56,238 bases of DNA from an uncultured Clostridia bacterium (lineage in GTDB: Bacteria > Bacillota > Clostridia > Christensenellales > DTU072). Shown piece by piece: positions 1-8,063 of the stretch. Position numbers and translations under genes: made by a program. The notes beneath the pieces were generated by a model that ran no database searches, was not told the DNA's origin, and saw nothing but the letters and a program-made list of their open reading frames with translations. The DNA is taken from assembly GCA_944349735.1 (NCBI GenBank), contig CALVNM010000004.1, forward strand, positions 1 to 56,238. The letters are read 5' to 3'. Positions within the stretch are counted from its first letter, which is position 1, and every line of letters begins with the position of its first letter.

Positions 1-701
1 CGGGTGGGGTTGGTGGAGTTGCCGGTTATACCGACGTCCGCGCCCTCTTTGATCATTATAGCAACGCCTTCGTTCACGTCGTCCGCGCCGTAGCAACGAA
101 CTTTGGCTTTCTCGCCGTCGCTGTATGCCTTCTCTTTAACAACGGTCAGAGTATCGGTGAACTGATTGTACTCCGTCTGTACATAGGTGAATCCGTTGAT
201 ACGGCTGATGATGTACGCCGCGTCTTTGCCGAGTCCGTTAAGTATAACGCGCAGAGGCTCTTTACGGACTTTATTTGCGGAGCGCGCAATACCGATAGCG
301 CCTTCGGCAGCAGCGAAACTCTCGTGTCCGGCTACAAAAGCGAAGCATTTGGTATCCTCACGGAGAAGTTTTGCGGCAAGATTGCCGTGTCCGAGTCCCA
401 CTTTACGGGTGTCCGCAACGGAGCCGGGTACGCAGAACGCCTGCAGTCCTTCGCCGATAGCTTCGGCGGCGTCGGCAGCTTTCTTCGTTCCCTTCTTGAT
501 CGCGTTGGCGCAGCCGATGGTGTACGCCCATACCGCGTTCTCGAAAGCTATGGGCTGTACGCCCTTGACGATAGCTTCGACGTCTATACCCTTCTTGAGG
601 CAGATATCCTTCGCTTCCTCGAGGTCTTTGATACCTATGGACGAAAGGAACGCGTTGACCTTATCAATTCTTCTGTCATATCCTTCAAATCTGATAGCCA
701 T
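1..701 (-). CDS. GGGtGRT-family protein, 3' part cut by window edge
   Basis: The reading frame starts at an ATG whose complement is at 699-701, behind an AGGAGGC ribosome binding site at 709-715, and stays open to the left edge (about 233 codons seen). The N-terminus reads MAIRFEGYDRRIDKVNAFLS and the last visible residues end in DVGITGNSTNPT. I recognise this as the conserved clostridial family called GGGtGRT protein; its C-terminal part and the stop lie outside the window. The biochemical role is unknown. It starts 15 bases after the stop of a NifU-like scaffold gene and shares that gene's promoter, so the two products probably act together, perhaps in iron-sulfur or related metal chemistry; that link is inference from context only. 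Family assignment fairly sure, function not known. Confidence 0.75.
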   Translation of the reverse strand, partial: MAIRFEGYDRRIDKVNAFLSSIGIKDLEEAKDICLKKGIDVEAIVKGVQPIAFENAVWAYTIGCANAIKKGTKKAADAAEAIGEGLQAFCVPGSVADTRKVGLGHGNLAAKLLREDTKCFAFVAGHESFAAAEGAIGIARSANKVRKEPLRVILNGLGKDAAYIISRINGFTYVQTEYNQFTDTLTVVKEKAYSDGEKAKVRCYGADDVNEGVAIMIKEGADVGITGNSTNPT

Positions 702-716
702 ATCGCTTGCCTCCTG

Positions 717-1412
717 TTATTCCACTCTGGGATTTATCTTCTTGACGGCTTCGTTGAAGCGACCGTAAGTTCCGGTGCACTTCTTGAGCGCTTCCGCGGG
801 CTCTACGCCTTTGACTGTGATCTGCTCGAGCATTTGTCCGACGCGGATGAATTCGTATCCGATAACTTCGTTATCCTCGTCGAGACCTATACGGGTAACG
901 TAACCCTCCGCCATTTCAAGGTATCTTACGCCCTTGACTTTGGTGGAATACATCGTGCCGATCTGACTTCGCAGACCTTTACCGAGGTCCTCGAGTCCCG
1001 CGCCGATGGCGAGTCCGTCTTCGGAGAACGCGGACTGGCTTCTGCCGTAAACGATCTGGAGGAAGAGTTCGCGCATCGCGGTATTGATGGCGTCGCATAC
1101 AAGGTCGGTATTGAGCGCTTCGAGAATGGTCTTGCCGGGAAGTATCTCGGCAGCCATAGCCGCAGAGTGCGTCATACCGGAGCATCCGAGAGTCTCTACG
1201 AGAGCTTCTTCGATTATTCCGTTCTTGATATTGAGGGTGAGTTTGCAGGCGCCCTGCTGAGGTGCGCACCAGCCTACGCCGTGCGTAAGACCGCTGATAT
1301 CGCTTATTTCCTTTGCTTTAACCCATTTGCCTTCTTCGGGAATGGGTGCGGGTCCGTGGTGAGGACCTTTTGCCACGCATACCATTTTATCTACTTCATG
1401 AGTGTATTGCAT
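717..1412 (-). CDS. NifU-like iron-sulfur cluster assembly scaffold protein (GGGtGRT partner)
   Basis: This 231-residue protein resembles the NifU/IscU scaffold fold in an enlarged form found in anaerobic Firmicutes. Cysteines that could be ligands lie in GWCAPQQGACKL near residue 50, in LGCSGMTHSAAM near residue 76 and in KKCTGTYG near the C-terminus. A classic IscU is about 125-150 residues, so this version carries extra sequence. It starts with ATG behind CGGAGG with 5 bases spacing, and follows its own promoter at 1435-1463. It precedes the GGGtGRT gene by 15 bases. A second, normal nifU with nifS is present at 48252-49800, so this copy is not the general housekeeping scaffold. A dedicated scaffold or carrier for the GGGtGRT protein is the inference. 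Confidence 0.75.
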   Translation of the reverse strand: MQYTHEVDKMVCVAKGPHHGPAPIPEEGKWVKAKEISDISGLTHGVGWCAPQQGACKLTLNIKNGIIEEALVETLGCSGMTHSAAMAAEILPGKTILEALNTDLVCDAINTAMRELFLQIVYGRSQSAFSEDGLAIGAGLEDLGKGLRSQIGTMYSTKVKGVRYLEMAEGYVTRIGLDEDNEVIGYEFIRVGQMLEQITVKGVEPAEALKKCTGTYGRFNEAVKKINPRVE

Positions 1413-1434
1413 TGTTACCTCCGATTTCCGTATT

Positions 1435-1463
1435 AGTTTAGCAAATTTTTTCCGTCTTGTAAA
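1435..1463 (-). promoter_or_regulatory. Sigma-A promoter for the NifU-like/GGGtGRT pair
   Basis: Reading the minus strand, TTTACA (1458-1463) and TAAACT (1435-1440) are separated by 17 bases, and the -10 box carries an extended TGC just upstream. It lies in the 65-base gap after pnp and about 23 bases upstream of the start codon, so the pair can be transcribed independently of pnp. No terminator is visible after pnp, so read-through is also possible. Confidence 0.6.
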
Positions 1464-1477
1464 CAGATTTCCGCTTG

Positions 1478-3580
1478 CTAATTAAGTTTTTTTAAGAGCT
1501 TGAGATCGATGCGCTGTTTTTCGTCGATTTTGATGACTTTAACACGCACCGCGTCGCCTACGTTAACTACGTCGGTTACTTTCTCAACGCGGTTCTTGCT
1601 GAGTTTACTAATATGGATCATGCCTTCTTTATTGGACGAAATCTTTACGGAAGCGCCGAACTGACCCTTCTCGTTCTCCATGATCTTCACTACCGTGCCG
1701 TCGATCTCCTCGCCCACTTCGAATTCGTGTACGATGTCCTCGACTATCCTGCGCGCTTTTGCAATGCGTTCGGAATCGTTGGAAGCGATGAATATCGTGC
1801 CGTCGTCGCTGATGTCGATCTTTACGCCGGTCTCTTCGATGATCTTGTTGATGGTCTTGCCGCCGGAACCGATGACTTCGCGGATCTTATCGGGATCGAT
1901 ACTGAATGTGACGATCTTGGGCGCGTACGGGCTGAGCTCTTTACGCGGAGCGGGCAGTACCTCGAGCATCTTGCCGAGTATGAAAAGTCTGCCTTTGCGC
2001 GCCTGCTCGAGCGCACGGGTGAGTATCTCTCTATTGATACCTTTGATTTTAATATCCATTTGAATAGCGGTGATACCTTCCGCGGTGCCCGCGACTTTGA
2101 AGTCCATGTCGCCGAAGAAGTCCTCTATCCCCTGAATATCGGTAAGGATATGGAGCTTGTTATTGACGTCGTCCTTGATAAGCCCCATCGCGACGCCCGC
2201 TACGGGAGCCTTGATCGGAACGCCTGCGTCCATGAGAGCGAGCGTAGAGCCGCACACGGAAGCCTGCGAAGTGGACCCGTTGGAGCTGATGACTTCGGAG
2301 ACCGTCCTTATGGCATAAGGGAAGCACTCTTCGCTCGGGAGAACGGGTTCAAGCGCGCGCTCCGCGAGAGCGCCGTGACCTATCTCGCGTCTGCCGGGGC
2401 TGCGGAGAGGCTTTGCCTCGCCGGTGCTGTATCCGGGCATATTGTAATGGTGCATATATCTCTTGAATACGTCCTCGTCGAGACCTTCGAGCTTCTGCAC
2501 TTCGCCTATCGTACCGAGGGTGGCGGTGGTGAGCACCTGGGTCTGACCTCTCGTAAATACCGCGGAGCCGTGGACTCTCGGAAGAAGTCCCACTTCGCAC
2601 CAGATAGGTCTGATGTCGGTAAGGCTTCTGCCGTCGGGACGTACGCCCTTGTCGGCGATCATGGCGCGTACACATTCTTTTTTCATCGCGTAAAGGATGT
2701 CGTCGATGTCGCGTTTGTTATCGGGATATTTATCCGCAAAATGCGCCATGATGTCGGAGGTGATCTCTTCCTCTCTCGCTTCGCGCACGTTACGGTCAAA
2801 AGTGTCGAACATATAGTTGATCTTATCCTGAGCGTAAGCCTTGACGTCGGACTCGATCTCGGCGGGTGCGTGATAAAGCTCCACTTCCTTCTTGGGTTTA
2901 CCGACCTCTGCCTGTATGCCTTCGATCCAGGAAACGATCTTCTTGATCTCTTCGTGACCGAAGAGAATTGCGTTGAGCATCTCTTCTTCGGTGATTTCGT
3001 TAGCGCCGGCTTCGACCATCATTATGGCGTCTTTGGTTCCGCTTAAAGCAAGATTAAGACGCGATCTCTCGCGCTGATCGTTATCGGGGTTGATGATATA
3101 TTCGCCGTCAACATAGCCCACCATCACGGAGCCTGTGGGACCGTTGAAGGGTATGTCGGATACGCTCAAAGCTATGGAGCTTCCGAGCATGCCGAATACT
3201 TCCGGAGGGATATTGGTATCGACCGAAAGAGCGGTGGCTATGACCGACACGTCGTTAAAGAGTCCTTTCGGGAAAAGAGGACGTATGGGTCTGTCGATAA
3301 GACGGGAAGTGAGTATCGCCTTATCGGAAGGACGACCCTCTCTCTTCTTGAATCCGCCGGGGATCTTGCCCACGGCATACATTTTTTCCTCGAAGTCCAC
3401 TCCGAGAGGGAAATAATCCATACCTTCTCTCGGGGATTTGGACATGGTGACGTTGGTGAGTACCACGGTGTCTCCGCAGCGGATAAGAACTTCTCCGTTG
3501 CTGTGCGAGCAATAGCCGCCGATCTCCGCGGAAACTTCGCGTCCGCCGATAACTGTCTTGAAAATCTTACTTTCTTTCAT
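1478..3580 (-). CDS. pnp: Polyribonucleotide nucleotidyltransferase (PNPase)
   Basis: PNPase degrades RNA 3' to 5' by phosphorolysis and acts as a trimer in mRNA turnover. The 700-residue product has the full family layout: first RNase PH domain (about residues 1-140), linker helices, second RNase PH domain (about 310-535), a KH domain with the IREVIGSGGK loop, and a C-terminal S1 domain starting at EEIDGTVVKI. The start MKESKIFKTVIGG was chosen because AGGAGGC sits 3 bases upstream; the longer open frame to 3652 adds 24 residues with no family similarity and would run through a leader hairpin. It follows rpsO, the usual neighbour, but a strong terminator lies between them, so pnp needs read-through or its own weak promoter. 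Confidence 0.97.
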   Translation of the reverse strand: MKESKIFKTVIGGREVSAEIGGYCSHSNGEVLIRCGDTVVLTNVTMSKSPREGMDYFPLGVDFEEKMYAVGKIPGGFKKREGRPSDKAILTSRLIDRPIRPLFPKGLFNDVSVIATALSVDTNIPPEVFGMLGSSIALSVSDIPFNGPTGSVMVGYVDGEYIINPDNDQRERSRLNLALSGTKDAIMMVEAGANEITEEEMLNAILFGHEEIKKIVSWIEGIQAEVGKPKKEVELYHAPAEIESDVKAYAQDKINYMFDTFDRNVREAREEEITSDIMAHFADKYPDNKRDIDDILYAMKKECVRAMIADKGVRPDGRSLTDIRPIWCEVGLLPRVHGSAVFTRGQTQVLTTATLGTIGEVQKLEGLDEDVFKRYMHHYNMPGYSTGEAKPLRSPGRREIGHGALAERALEPVLPSEECFPYAIRTVSEVISSNGSTSQASVCGSTLALMDAGVPIKAPVAGVAMGLIKDDVNNKLHILTDIQGIEDFFGDMDFKVAGTAEGITAIQMDIKIKGINREILTRALEQARKGRLFILGKMLEVLPAPRKELSPYAPKIVTFSIDPDKIREVIGSGGKTINKIIEETGVKIDISDDGTIFIASNDSERIAKARRIVEDIVHEFEVGEEIDGTVVKIMENEKGQFGASVKISSNKEGMIHISKLSKNRVEKVTDVVNVGDAVRVKVIKIDEKQRIDLKLLKKLN

Positions 3581-3590
3581 TTTGCCTCCT

Positions 3591-3608
3591 GTCCCCATCC
3601 GCGGGGAC
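3591..3608 (-). promoter_or_regulatory. Leader hairpin next to the pnp ribosome binding site
   Basis: On the minus strand GTCCCC, a six-base loop and GGGGAC form a 6-bp GC-rich stem ending directly before the AGGAGG of pnp. In enterobacteria pnp is autoregulated through a structured leader; whether this small hairpin has any such role here is inference. Confidence 0.4.
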
Positions 3609-3667
3609 TTTGATAATTTATAACTTTTTGAGCGGATCGGAACGGCATACAACGCCGCTTATCCGTG

Positions 3668-3696
3668 AAAAAAGGGTGGCGAAAACGCCACCCTTT
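3668..3696 (-). terminator. Intrinsic terminator after rpsO
   Basis: On the minus strand AAAGGGTGGCG, a TTTT loop and the complementary CGCCACCCTTT form an 11-bp stem running into a run of six T. It begins eight bases after the rpsO stop and separates rpsO from pnp. Confidence 0.88.
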
Positions 3697-3703
3697 CCCG
3701 ATA

Positions 3704-3967
3704 TTACTTACGGATGCCTAATTCAGCGATGAGATTTCTGTAACTCTCGATGTCGGTCTCCATGAGATAACGGAGAAGATTTTTTCTCTGACCTACGAGC
3801 TTCAGAAGTCCTCTGCGGCTGTGGTGGTCTTTCTTATGCACGGAAAGGTGTGCGTTGAGGTCGGCTATTCTCTTGGTGAGCAATGCGACCTGGACTTCGG
3901 TGGAACCCGTGTCGTTCTCGTTCTTGCCGAATTTGGCGATGATCTCTTTTTTCTGTTCGGTTGTCAT
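3704..3967 (-). CDS. rpsO: 30S ribosomal protein S15
   Basis: S15 is a primary binder of 16S rRNA in the small subunit and contacts the central domain three-way junction. The 87 residues match the family's usual 87-89 and contain the typical motifs [26 protein letters not shown] and LRYLMETD, ending in LGIRK. The start has an AAAGGAG site with suitable spacing. It is set off upstream by a promoter and an 85-base leader that may fold over the ribosome binding site (see the leader entry), and downstream by a strong terminator. This makes rpsO a nearly autonomous unit in front of pnp. Confidence 0.98.
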   Translation of the reverse strand: MTTEQKKEIIAKFGKNENDTGSTEVQVALLTKRIADLNAHLSVHKKDHHSRRGLLKLVGQRKNLLRYLMETDIESYRNLIAELGIRK

Positions 3968-3971
3968 GTTA

Positions 3972-4049
3972 ATTTACTCCTTTTCGAATGAGCTGATACG
4001 CCTTGCTCCCAGTACGAAAACCGCATTCCGAACCGAGGGCGAGGTAAAT
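3972..4049 (-). promoter_or_regulatory. Putative autoregulatory leader of rpsO
   Basis: On the minus strand the 5' part of the leader (4041-4049) reads ATTTACCTC and the ribosome binding region (3972-3980) reads GGAGTAAAT. ATTTA/TAAAT and CTC/GAG can pair with one bulged C, which would cover the Shine-Dalgarno sequence. Between them are further short inverted repeats (GAATG/CATTC, GAGC/GCTC). S15 is known to repress its own translation through varied leader structures in several bacteria; applying that here is inference. Confidence 0.4.
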
Positions 4050-4058
4050 CGCTTACAT

Positions 4059-4088
4059 AATGTAACATAAATATTATTTAATTGTAAA
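4059..4088 (-). promoter_or_regulatory. Probable rpsO promoter
   Basis: On the minus strand TTTACA (4083-4088) is followed after 18 bases by TACATT (4059-4064) with an extended TGT upstream of the -10. The predicted transcript starts near 4052 and leaves about an 85-base leader. The -10 match is only moderate. Confidence 0.45.
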
Positions 4089-4138
4089 GCGAATTTAAAC
4101 AAAATTTGATTTTTCCGCCGGTATTAGAGAAATCCGAT

Positions 4139-5536
4139 TTACGACAGCTTACCCGCTCTTCGCAGATATTCTTCGAAGCCTTTGGCATTTGACTTTCTTT
4201 CTATACGACCTTCGCCGGGATAAACGTATTTGGTAACGGCGCCGGCGCCGGCGGAAAGCACGGTATTAGTTTCCTCCATATAATCGACGTTATAGATGCA
4301 TTGCTTGCCGGGCTTGCAGTAACCTACGTTTTCCAGCCCGTCCGCGGTATTTTTCTGACGGTACATATAGTACGGTATGTAACCCGCCGACTCGAGTGCG
4401 CCGATAGCATAATCTGTCATCTTGCGCACGCTTCCGTCCATACTCTTTTTTACGCCTTCTTCCATGAGCGCGGCGCCACGCTTGATCGAAAGGCTGTGTA
4501 CGGTAATATTCTCCGGCGAAAGTCCGATAACGCCGTCGAGCGATTCTCTGAAATCGTCGAAGGTTTCGCCCTCCAATCCCGCGATAAGATCGGTATTTAT
4601 ATCGAAGCCGTATTTGCGCGCCAGACGGTATGCCTCGTAGAATTGCGCCGTAGTATGCTTCCTGCCTATGGCGTCAAGTGTACGGTCGTGCAAAGTCTGC
4701 GGATTGACGGAGATCCTGGTGACGCCTCCGCCGGCGAGCGCCGCGAGTTTTTCGTCGGTAACGGAATCGGGTCTTCCCGCCTCGACGGTGAATTCCCCTC
4801 CGTAATTTGCTAGAGCTGCGAGGCGGGCAAGATCTTCTGCGGAAAGCGCAGTCGGCGTACCTCCGCCGAAATAGACGCTCCTTACACGGAGTTTTTCCTT
4901 CGAGACGACATCGGCGATCGCTTCGAGCTCCTCCGCCACCGCGTCCACGTATGCCGGTACGAGCTTTTTGACTCTCGAGTATTCGGTAGAAATGAACGAA
5001 CAATACCTGCATCTCGAGGGACATATAGGTATGTTGACGAAAACGTCGGCGCCCTCTCCGCTGCGGTTATATACGGGCGCCTGACCTTCCACGACGTCGG
5101 CAATGAGTCTCGCCCTGAACGGTTCGACGTCGTATTCGCTGACAAGATAATCAATTACGTTGCTACAGCTACCGATTGCACGATAATAAACTGCCGTGGG
5201 ACGGACTCCGGTAAGCGAGCCGTACGGCAAGCGTATGCCGGTAATTCGGTTGCAATAGCTATATAATTTTCTCTTTACAAAACTTTTGAATACTCGCTTG
5301 TTCTCCAATTCGCTTTTATTAGGCGCCGGACATATCTCCTCGGATACGGGAGCGCGGGAAGAAGCGATGCGCACGCGCATCGCGCCGCCCGCAAGCATAT
5401 CCGCAGCAACCGAAATATATTCTTCCGCATCTGAGTCTACCGCTATATACGGAGAAAACGCCCTGACCACTTCCTGAACGTCGTTCATATAGGAAGGCAG
5501 GGCGGCGCAATCAAGTCTTGCTCTGAAGATATTCAT
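4139..5536 (-). CDS. hemZ: HemZ-type radical SAM protein (coproporphyrinogen dehydrogenase family)
   Basis: This 465-residue radical SAM protein has a long N-terminal region (about 1-160) followed by VNIPICPSRCRYC, giving the iron-sulfur ligands C172, C176 and C179, then a YFGGGTPTALS motif of the HemN superfamily. The length and N-terminal extension match the HemZ group of Firmicutes rather than the shorter HemW, which is present separately at 45319-46434. HemZ proteins are annotated as oxygen-independent coproporphyrinogen III oxidases, but this activity is not certain for all members and no other heme synthesis gene is visible here. The start codon overlaps the stop of the MBL hydrolase gene by 4 bases, so the two are translationally coupled in the folA-icd-MBL-hemZ operon. 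Confidence 0.85.
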   Translation of the reverse strand: MNIFRARLDCAALPSYMNDVQEVVRAFSPYIAVDSDAEEYISVAADMLAGGAMRVRIASSRAPVSEEICPAPNKSELENKRVFKSFVKRKLYSYCNRITGIRLPYGSLTGVRPTAVYYRAIGSCSNVIDYLVSEYDVEPFRARLIADVVEGQAPVYNRSGEGADVFVNIPICPSRCRYCSFISTEYSRVKKLVPAYVDAVAEELEAIADVVSKEKLRVRSVYFGGGTPTALSAEDLARLAALANYGGEFTVEAGRPDSVTDEKLAALAGGGVTRISVNPQTLHDRTLDAIGRKHTTAQFYEAYRLARKYGFDINTDLIAGLEGETFDDFRESLDGVIGLSPENITVHSLSIKRGAALMEEGVKKSMDGSVRKMTDYAIGALESAGYIPYYMYRQKNTADGLENVGYCKPGKQCIYNVDYMEETNTVLSAGAGAVTKYVYPGEGRIERKSNAKGFEEYLRRAGKLS

Positions 5537-6168
5537 AGAATCACGTAGTTGACGGGGTTGTTGCGCGCCTCGTACTCGAGGTTGCTTACGGGTCCGTGTC
5601 CGGGATAGACCGTAATATTCCGCGCGTTATCTATAGAAAAAAGTTTCGCGGCAGAAGATACAAGCGAATCTATACTGCCTCCGGGGAAATCGGTCCTGCC
5701 GTAGCTCCCGGCAAAAATAGTATCTCCCGAAAAGAGCGCGTTGTCCGCAAGATAACAAACCCCGCCCGGTGTATGCCCCGGAGTATGTATGACTTCGAAT
5801 TCAAGTCCGCATAATTCGAGGCGCTCGCCGCCTTTGAGAATATTGTCGGCGTGGAAATGTTTGGAATTCGTCAGAAGACCGAATCTTCCGCCGAGACTTC
5901 CTTGCGTATACAGTTTATCCGCGTCGGCTTCGTGTACGAATATCTTTGCTCCGCGCTTCTGCCATTCGCTTCCGTCGGTGATATGGTCGAAATGTCCGTG
6001 AGTAAGTAAAACGTATTTAACGGTAATTCCGTGTTCGGCGCAATATGAGTTGATTTTGTTTATCCCCCTGCCGCAGTCGACGAGAACGGCTTCGGAGCTG
6101 TTTTCGTCATATACGAGATAGCAGTTCCCGTCGAGGAACACGGGGAAATTGAAGGTCTTAACTATCAT
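5533..6168 (-). CDS. Metallo-beta-lactamase-fold hydrolase (glyoxalase II-like)
   Basis: A 211-residue MBL-fold hydrolase. The metal-binding THGHFDH motif gives H57, H59, D61 and H62; HTPGHTPGG, FSGDTIFAGSYGRTDFPGG and VYPGHG supply the later ligands. This pattern is that of the small glyoxalase II-like or YcbL-type hydrolases, which act on thioesters or related substrates and bind two metal ions, usually zinc or iron. The real substrate cannot be read from the sequence. It sits two bases after icd and overlaps hemZ by ATGA, so it is cotranscribed with both. Confidence 0.85.
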   Translation of the reverse strand: MIVKTFNFPVFLDGNCYLVYDENSSEAVLVDCGRGINKINSYCAEHGITVKYVLLTHGHFDHITDGSEWQKRGAKIFVHEADADKLYTQGSLGGRFGLLTNSKHFHADNILKGGERLELCGLEFEVIHTPGHTPGGVCYLADNALFSGDTIFAGSYGRTDFPGGSIDSLVSSAAKLFSIDNARNITVYPGHGPVSNLEYEARNNPVNYVIL

Positions 6169-6170
6169 GT

Positions 6171-7361
6171 TTATAATCTTTCGGCTATCGCTTTGAGGAA
6201 ATCGACGCTGTTTACTCCGCGAGGCGTGACTCCTTCCTTATTGAAAAGCCCTACGAGATCCTTGGTCATGATACCGCTTTCGATGGTATCGGTCGTGGCT
6301 TTCTCGAGCTTATGCGCGAAATCGACAAGTTCTTCGTTTCCGTCAAGTTCGCCGCGTTTTGCGAGCGCGCCCGTCCAGGCAAATATCGTCGCCACGGAGT
6401 TGGTAGAGGTCTCCTCCCCTTTGAGGTGCTTATAATAGTGACGGGTAACGGTGCCGTGAGCGGCTTCGTACTCGTATTTTCCGTCGGGAGAAACGAGCAC
6501 CGAGGTCATCATCGCGAGAGAACCGAACGCCGTAGCGAGCATATCGCTCATTACGTCGCCGTCGTAATTCTTGCATGCCCATATAAATCCGCCTTTACTG
6601 CGCATAACGCGCGCAACGGCGTCGTCTATAAGGGTATAGAAATATTCGATACCCGCTTTTTCGAATTCGGAAGCATATTCCGATGCGTATATCTCCGCAA
6701 AAATGTCCTTGAAACGGTGATCGTATATCTTACTTATAGTGTCTTTCGTCGCGAACCAAAGATTCTGCTTCGTGGAAAGCGCGTAATTGAAACACGACCT
6801 TGCGAATCCCGCGATACTCGCGTCGAGGTTGTGTATCCCCTGTATCACGCCTGCCGAAGGCATTTCCTTGATGAGTTTCTTTTCTCCCGACGGAAGCTCC
6901 ATATACACCTTACCGCCCTCGGGAACATACGCTTCGACTCCCGCGTAAACGTCGCCGTACGCATGACGCGCGATAGTGATAGGTTTAGTCCAATTGCTTA
7001 CGAGCGGTTTGATACCGTCAACGAGCACGGGCGCGCGGAATACCGTTCCGTCAAGTATGGAACGCACGGTGCCGTTCGGGGACTTCCACATCTTGCTGAG
7101 CTTATATTCCTCAACGCGCTGAGCGTTGGGCGTTATCGTCGCACACTTCACGCCTACGCCGTATTTTTTTATGGCGTAAGCCGCGTCGGAAGTCACATTG
7201 TCACCCGTTCTCTCTCTCTCGGGCAATCCCAGATCGTAATATTCGGTCTTGAGGTCGACGTACGGCAAAATAAGTATTTCCTTAATATTTTGCCAAAGGA
7301 TACGGGTCATTTCGTCGCCGTCTAGCTCTACGAGCGGCGTTGTCATTCTGATTTTGGTCAT
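6171..7361 (-). CDS. icd: NADP-dependent isocitrate dehydrogenase
   Basis: The enzyme oxidatively decarboxylates isocitrate to 2-oxoglutarate with NADP. The 396-residue protein opens with [19 protein letters not shown] and contains [29 protein letters not shown] and [14 protein letters not shown]. These are signatures of the homodimeric eukaryotic-like class (type II), which differs from the E. coli Icd class. In an anaerobe its main job would be to supply 2-oxoglutarate and NADPH for biosynthesis. No citrate synthase or aconitase gene is in the window. The gene overlaps the folA stop by 4 bases and precedes the MBL hydrolase by two bases. Confidence 0.95.
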   Translation of the reverse strand: MTKIRMTTPLVELDGDEMTRILWQNIKEILILPYVDLKTEYYDLGLPERERTGDNVTSDAAYAIKKYGVGVKCATITPNAQRVEEYKLSKMWKSPNGTVRSILDGTVFRAPVLVDGIKPLVSNWTKPITIARHAYGDVYAGVEAYVPEGGKVYMELPSGEKKLIKEMPSAGVIQGIHNLDASIAGFARSCFNYALSTKQNLWFATKDTISKIYDHRFKDIFAEIYASEYASEFEKAGIEYFYTLIDDAVARVMRSKGGFIWACKNYDGDVMSDMLATAFGSLAMMTSVLVSPDGKYEYEAAHGTVTRHYYKHLKGEETSTNSVATIFAWTGALAKRGELDGNEELVDFAHKLEKATTDTIESGIMTKDLVGLFNKEGVTPRGVNSVDFLKAIAERL

Positions 7362-7861
7362 AAATTGAGTTCCTTTGGATTGAGATTTTCGTATTTCGTA
7401 AAAACTATCGTATATCCGTTATCCGTAACGGGTTCGCTTCTCCATATCTCGCGCCAACCTTCTCTGCCGTCGAGCTTGGGGAAAAACACTTTGGCGTCGC
7501 CTGTCGCGTCCACTTTGGTCACGTAAGCATATCTGCAATAATCTATCATCGTAGCATAGAACATCGCCCCGCCTACGACGAATACGTCTTCGGTATCGTG
7601 ATTTCTGAGTTCCTCGAACAATTCCGCGAGCGTGGGAAACACCTTGCAATCGTCGCGCGTGAATACGTCGCTCAGCACGAGATTCGTTCGGTTCGGAAGC
7701 GGCTTCGATCCCGGGAAAGACAGTAGCGTGTTACCGCCCATAACTATGACCTTCCCCGAAGTTTTTTCCTTAAAATACTTCAGGTCGGCGGGCAGATGAA
7801 ACAGCATGTCGTTATTCTTGCCTATGCCCCATTGTCTGTCTACCGCAACTATTGCCTGCAT
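7358..7861 (-). CDS. folA: Dihydrofolate reductase
   Basis: DHFR reduces dihydrofolate to tetrahydrofolate with NADPH, restoring the folate oxidised by ThyA, whose gene lies just upstream. The product is 167 residues, a usual DHFR length. Visible motifs are [26 protein letters not shown] with the acidic residue in the active site helix, [19 protein letters not shown] and [15 protein letters not shown]. The start at 7861 was chosen because GGGAGG lies just upstream and the DHFR fold begins directly there; the frame open to 7933 adds 24 unrelated residues and would begin almost at the transcription start. It heads the folA-icd-MBL-hemZ operon. Confidence 0.95.
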   Translation of the reverse strand: MQAIVAVDRQWGIGKNNDMLFHLPADLKYFKEKTSGKVIVMGGNTLLSFPGSKPLPNRTNLVLSDVFTRDDCKVFPTLAELFEELRNHDTEDVFVVGGAMFYATMIDYCRYAYVTKVDATGDAKVFFPKLDGREGWREIWRSEPVTDNGYTIVFTKYENLNPKELNL

Positions 7862-7941
7862 ACGGTTTCCTCCCGCGCCGCGCCCGTAGGCGAAAAGTAT
7901 TGCCGCGGCATGCTTACGCGCATACTGCGACATAATGATAT

Positions 7942-7969
7942 ATTATAGCATAGAGCGGCAAGATTTCAA
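7942..7969 (-). promoter_or_regulatory. Sigma-A promoter of the folA operon
   Basis: On the minus strand TTGAAA (7964-7969), a 16-base spacer and TATAAT (7942-7947) with an extended TGC. Transcription would start near 7935, leaving a leader of about 74 bases before folA. Confidence 0.75.
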
Positions 7970-8011
7970 AGTATTTTTTAATAATATCGTCGCGCGCGTA
8001 GCGCGTACAAG

Positions 8012-8034
8012 AAAAGAGCGGAATATCTCCGCTC
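8012..8034 (-). terminator. Intrinsic terminator after thyA
   Basis: On the minus strand GAGCGGA, a GATAT loop and TCCGCTC form a 7-bp stem followed by TTTTC. It lies 30 bases after the thyA stop and separates thyA from folA, which has its own promoter. Confidence 0.75.
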
Positions 8035-8063
8035 CTTTTCAACGCTTCACGTAAAGTCTAATC

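Noticed and set aside
1613-3046. A 477-codon open frame on the plus strand opposite pnp, and similar long plus-strand frames opposite many other genes.
   Set aside because: They mirror the codon phase of clearly recognised genes, have no family motifs and no ribosome binding sites. Scarcity of certain codons (TTA, CTA, TCA) in the real genes keeps the opposite strand open.
3700-3716. The 13-base string GGCATCCGTAAGT occurs at the end of rpsO and again between grpE and dnaK (near 43490).
   Set aside because: Only two copies, one of them coding for the S15 C-terminus; most likely chance.
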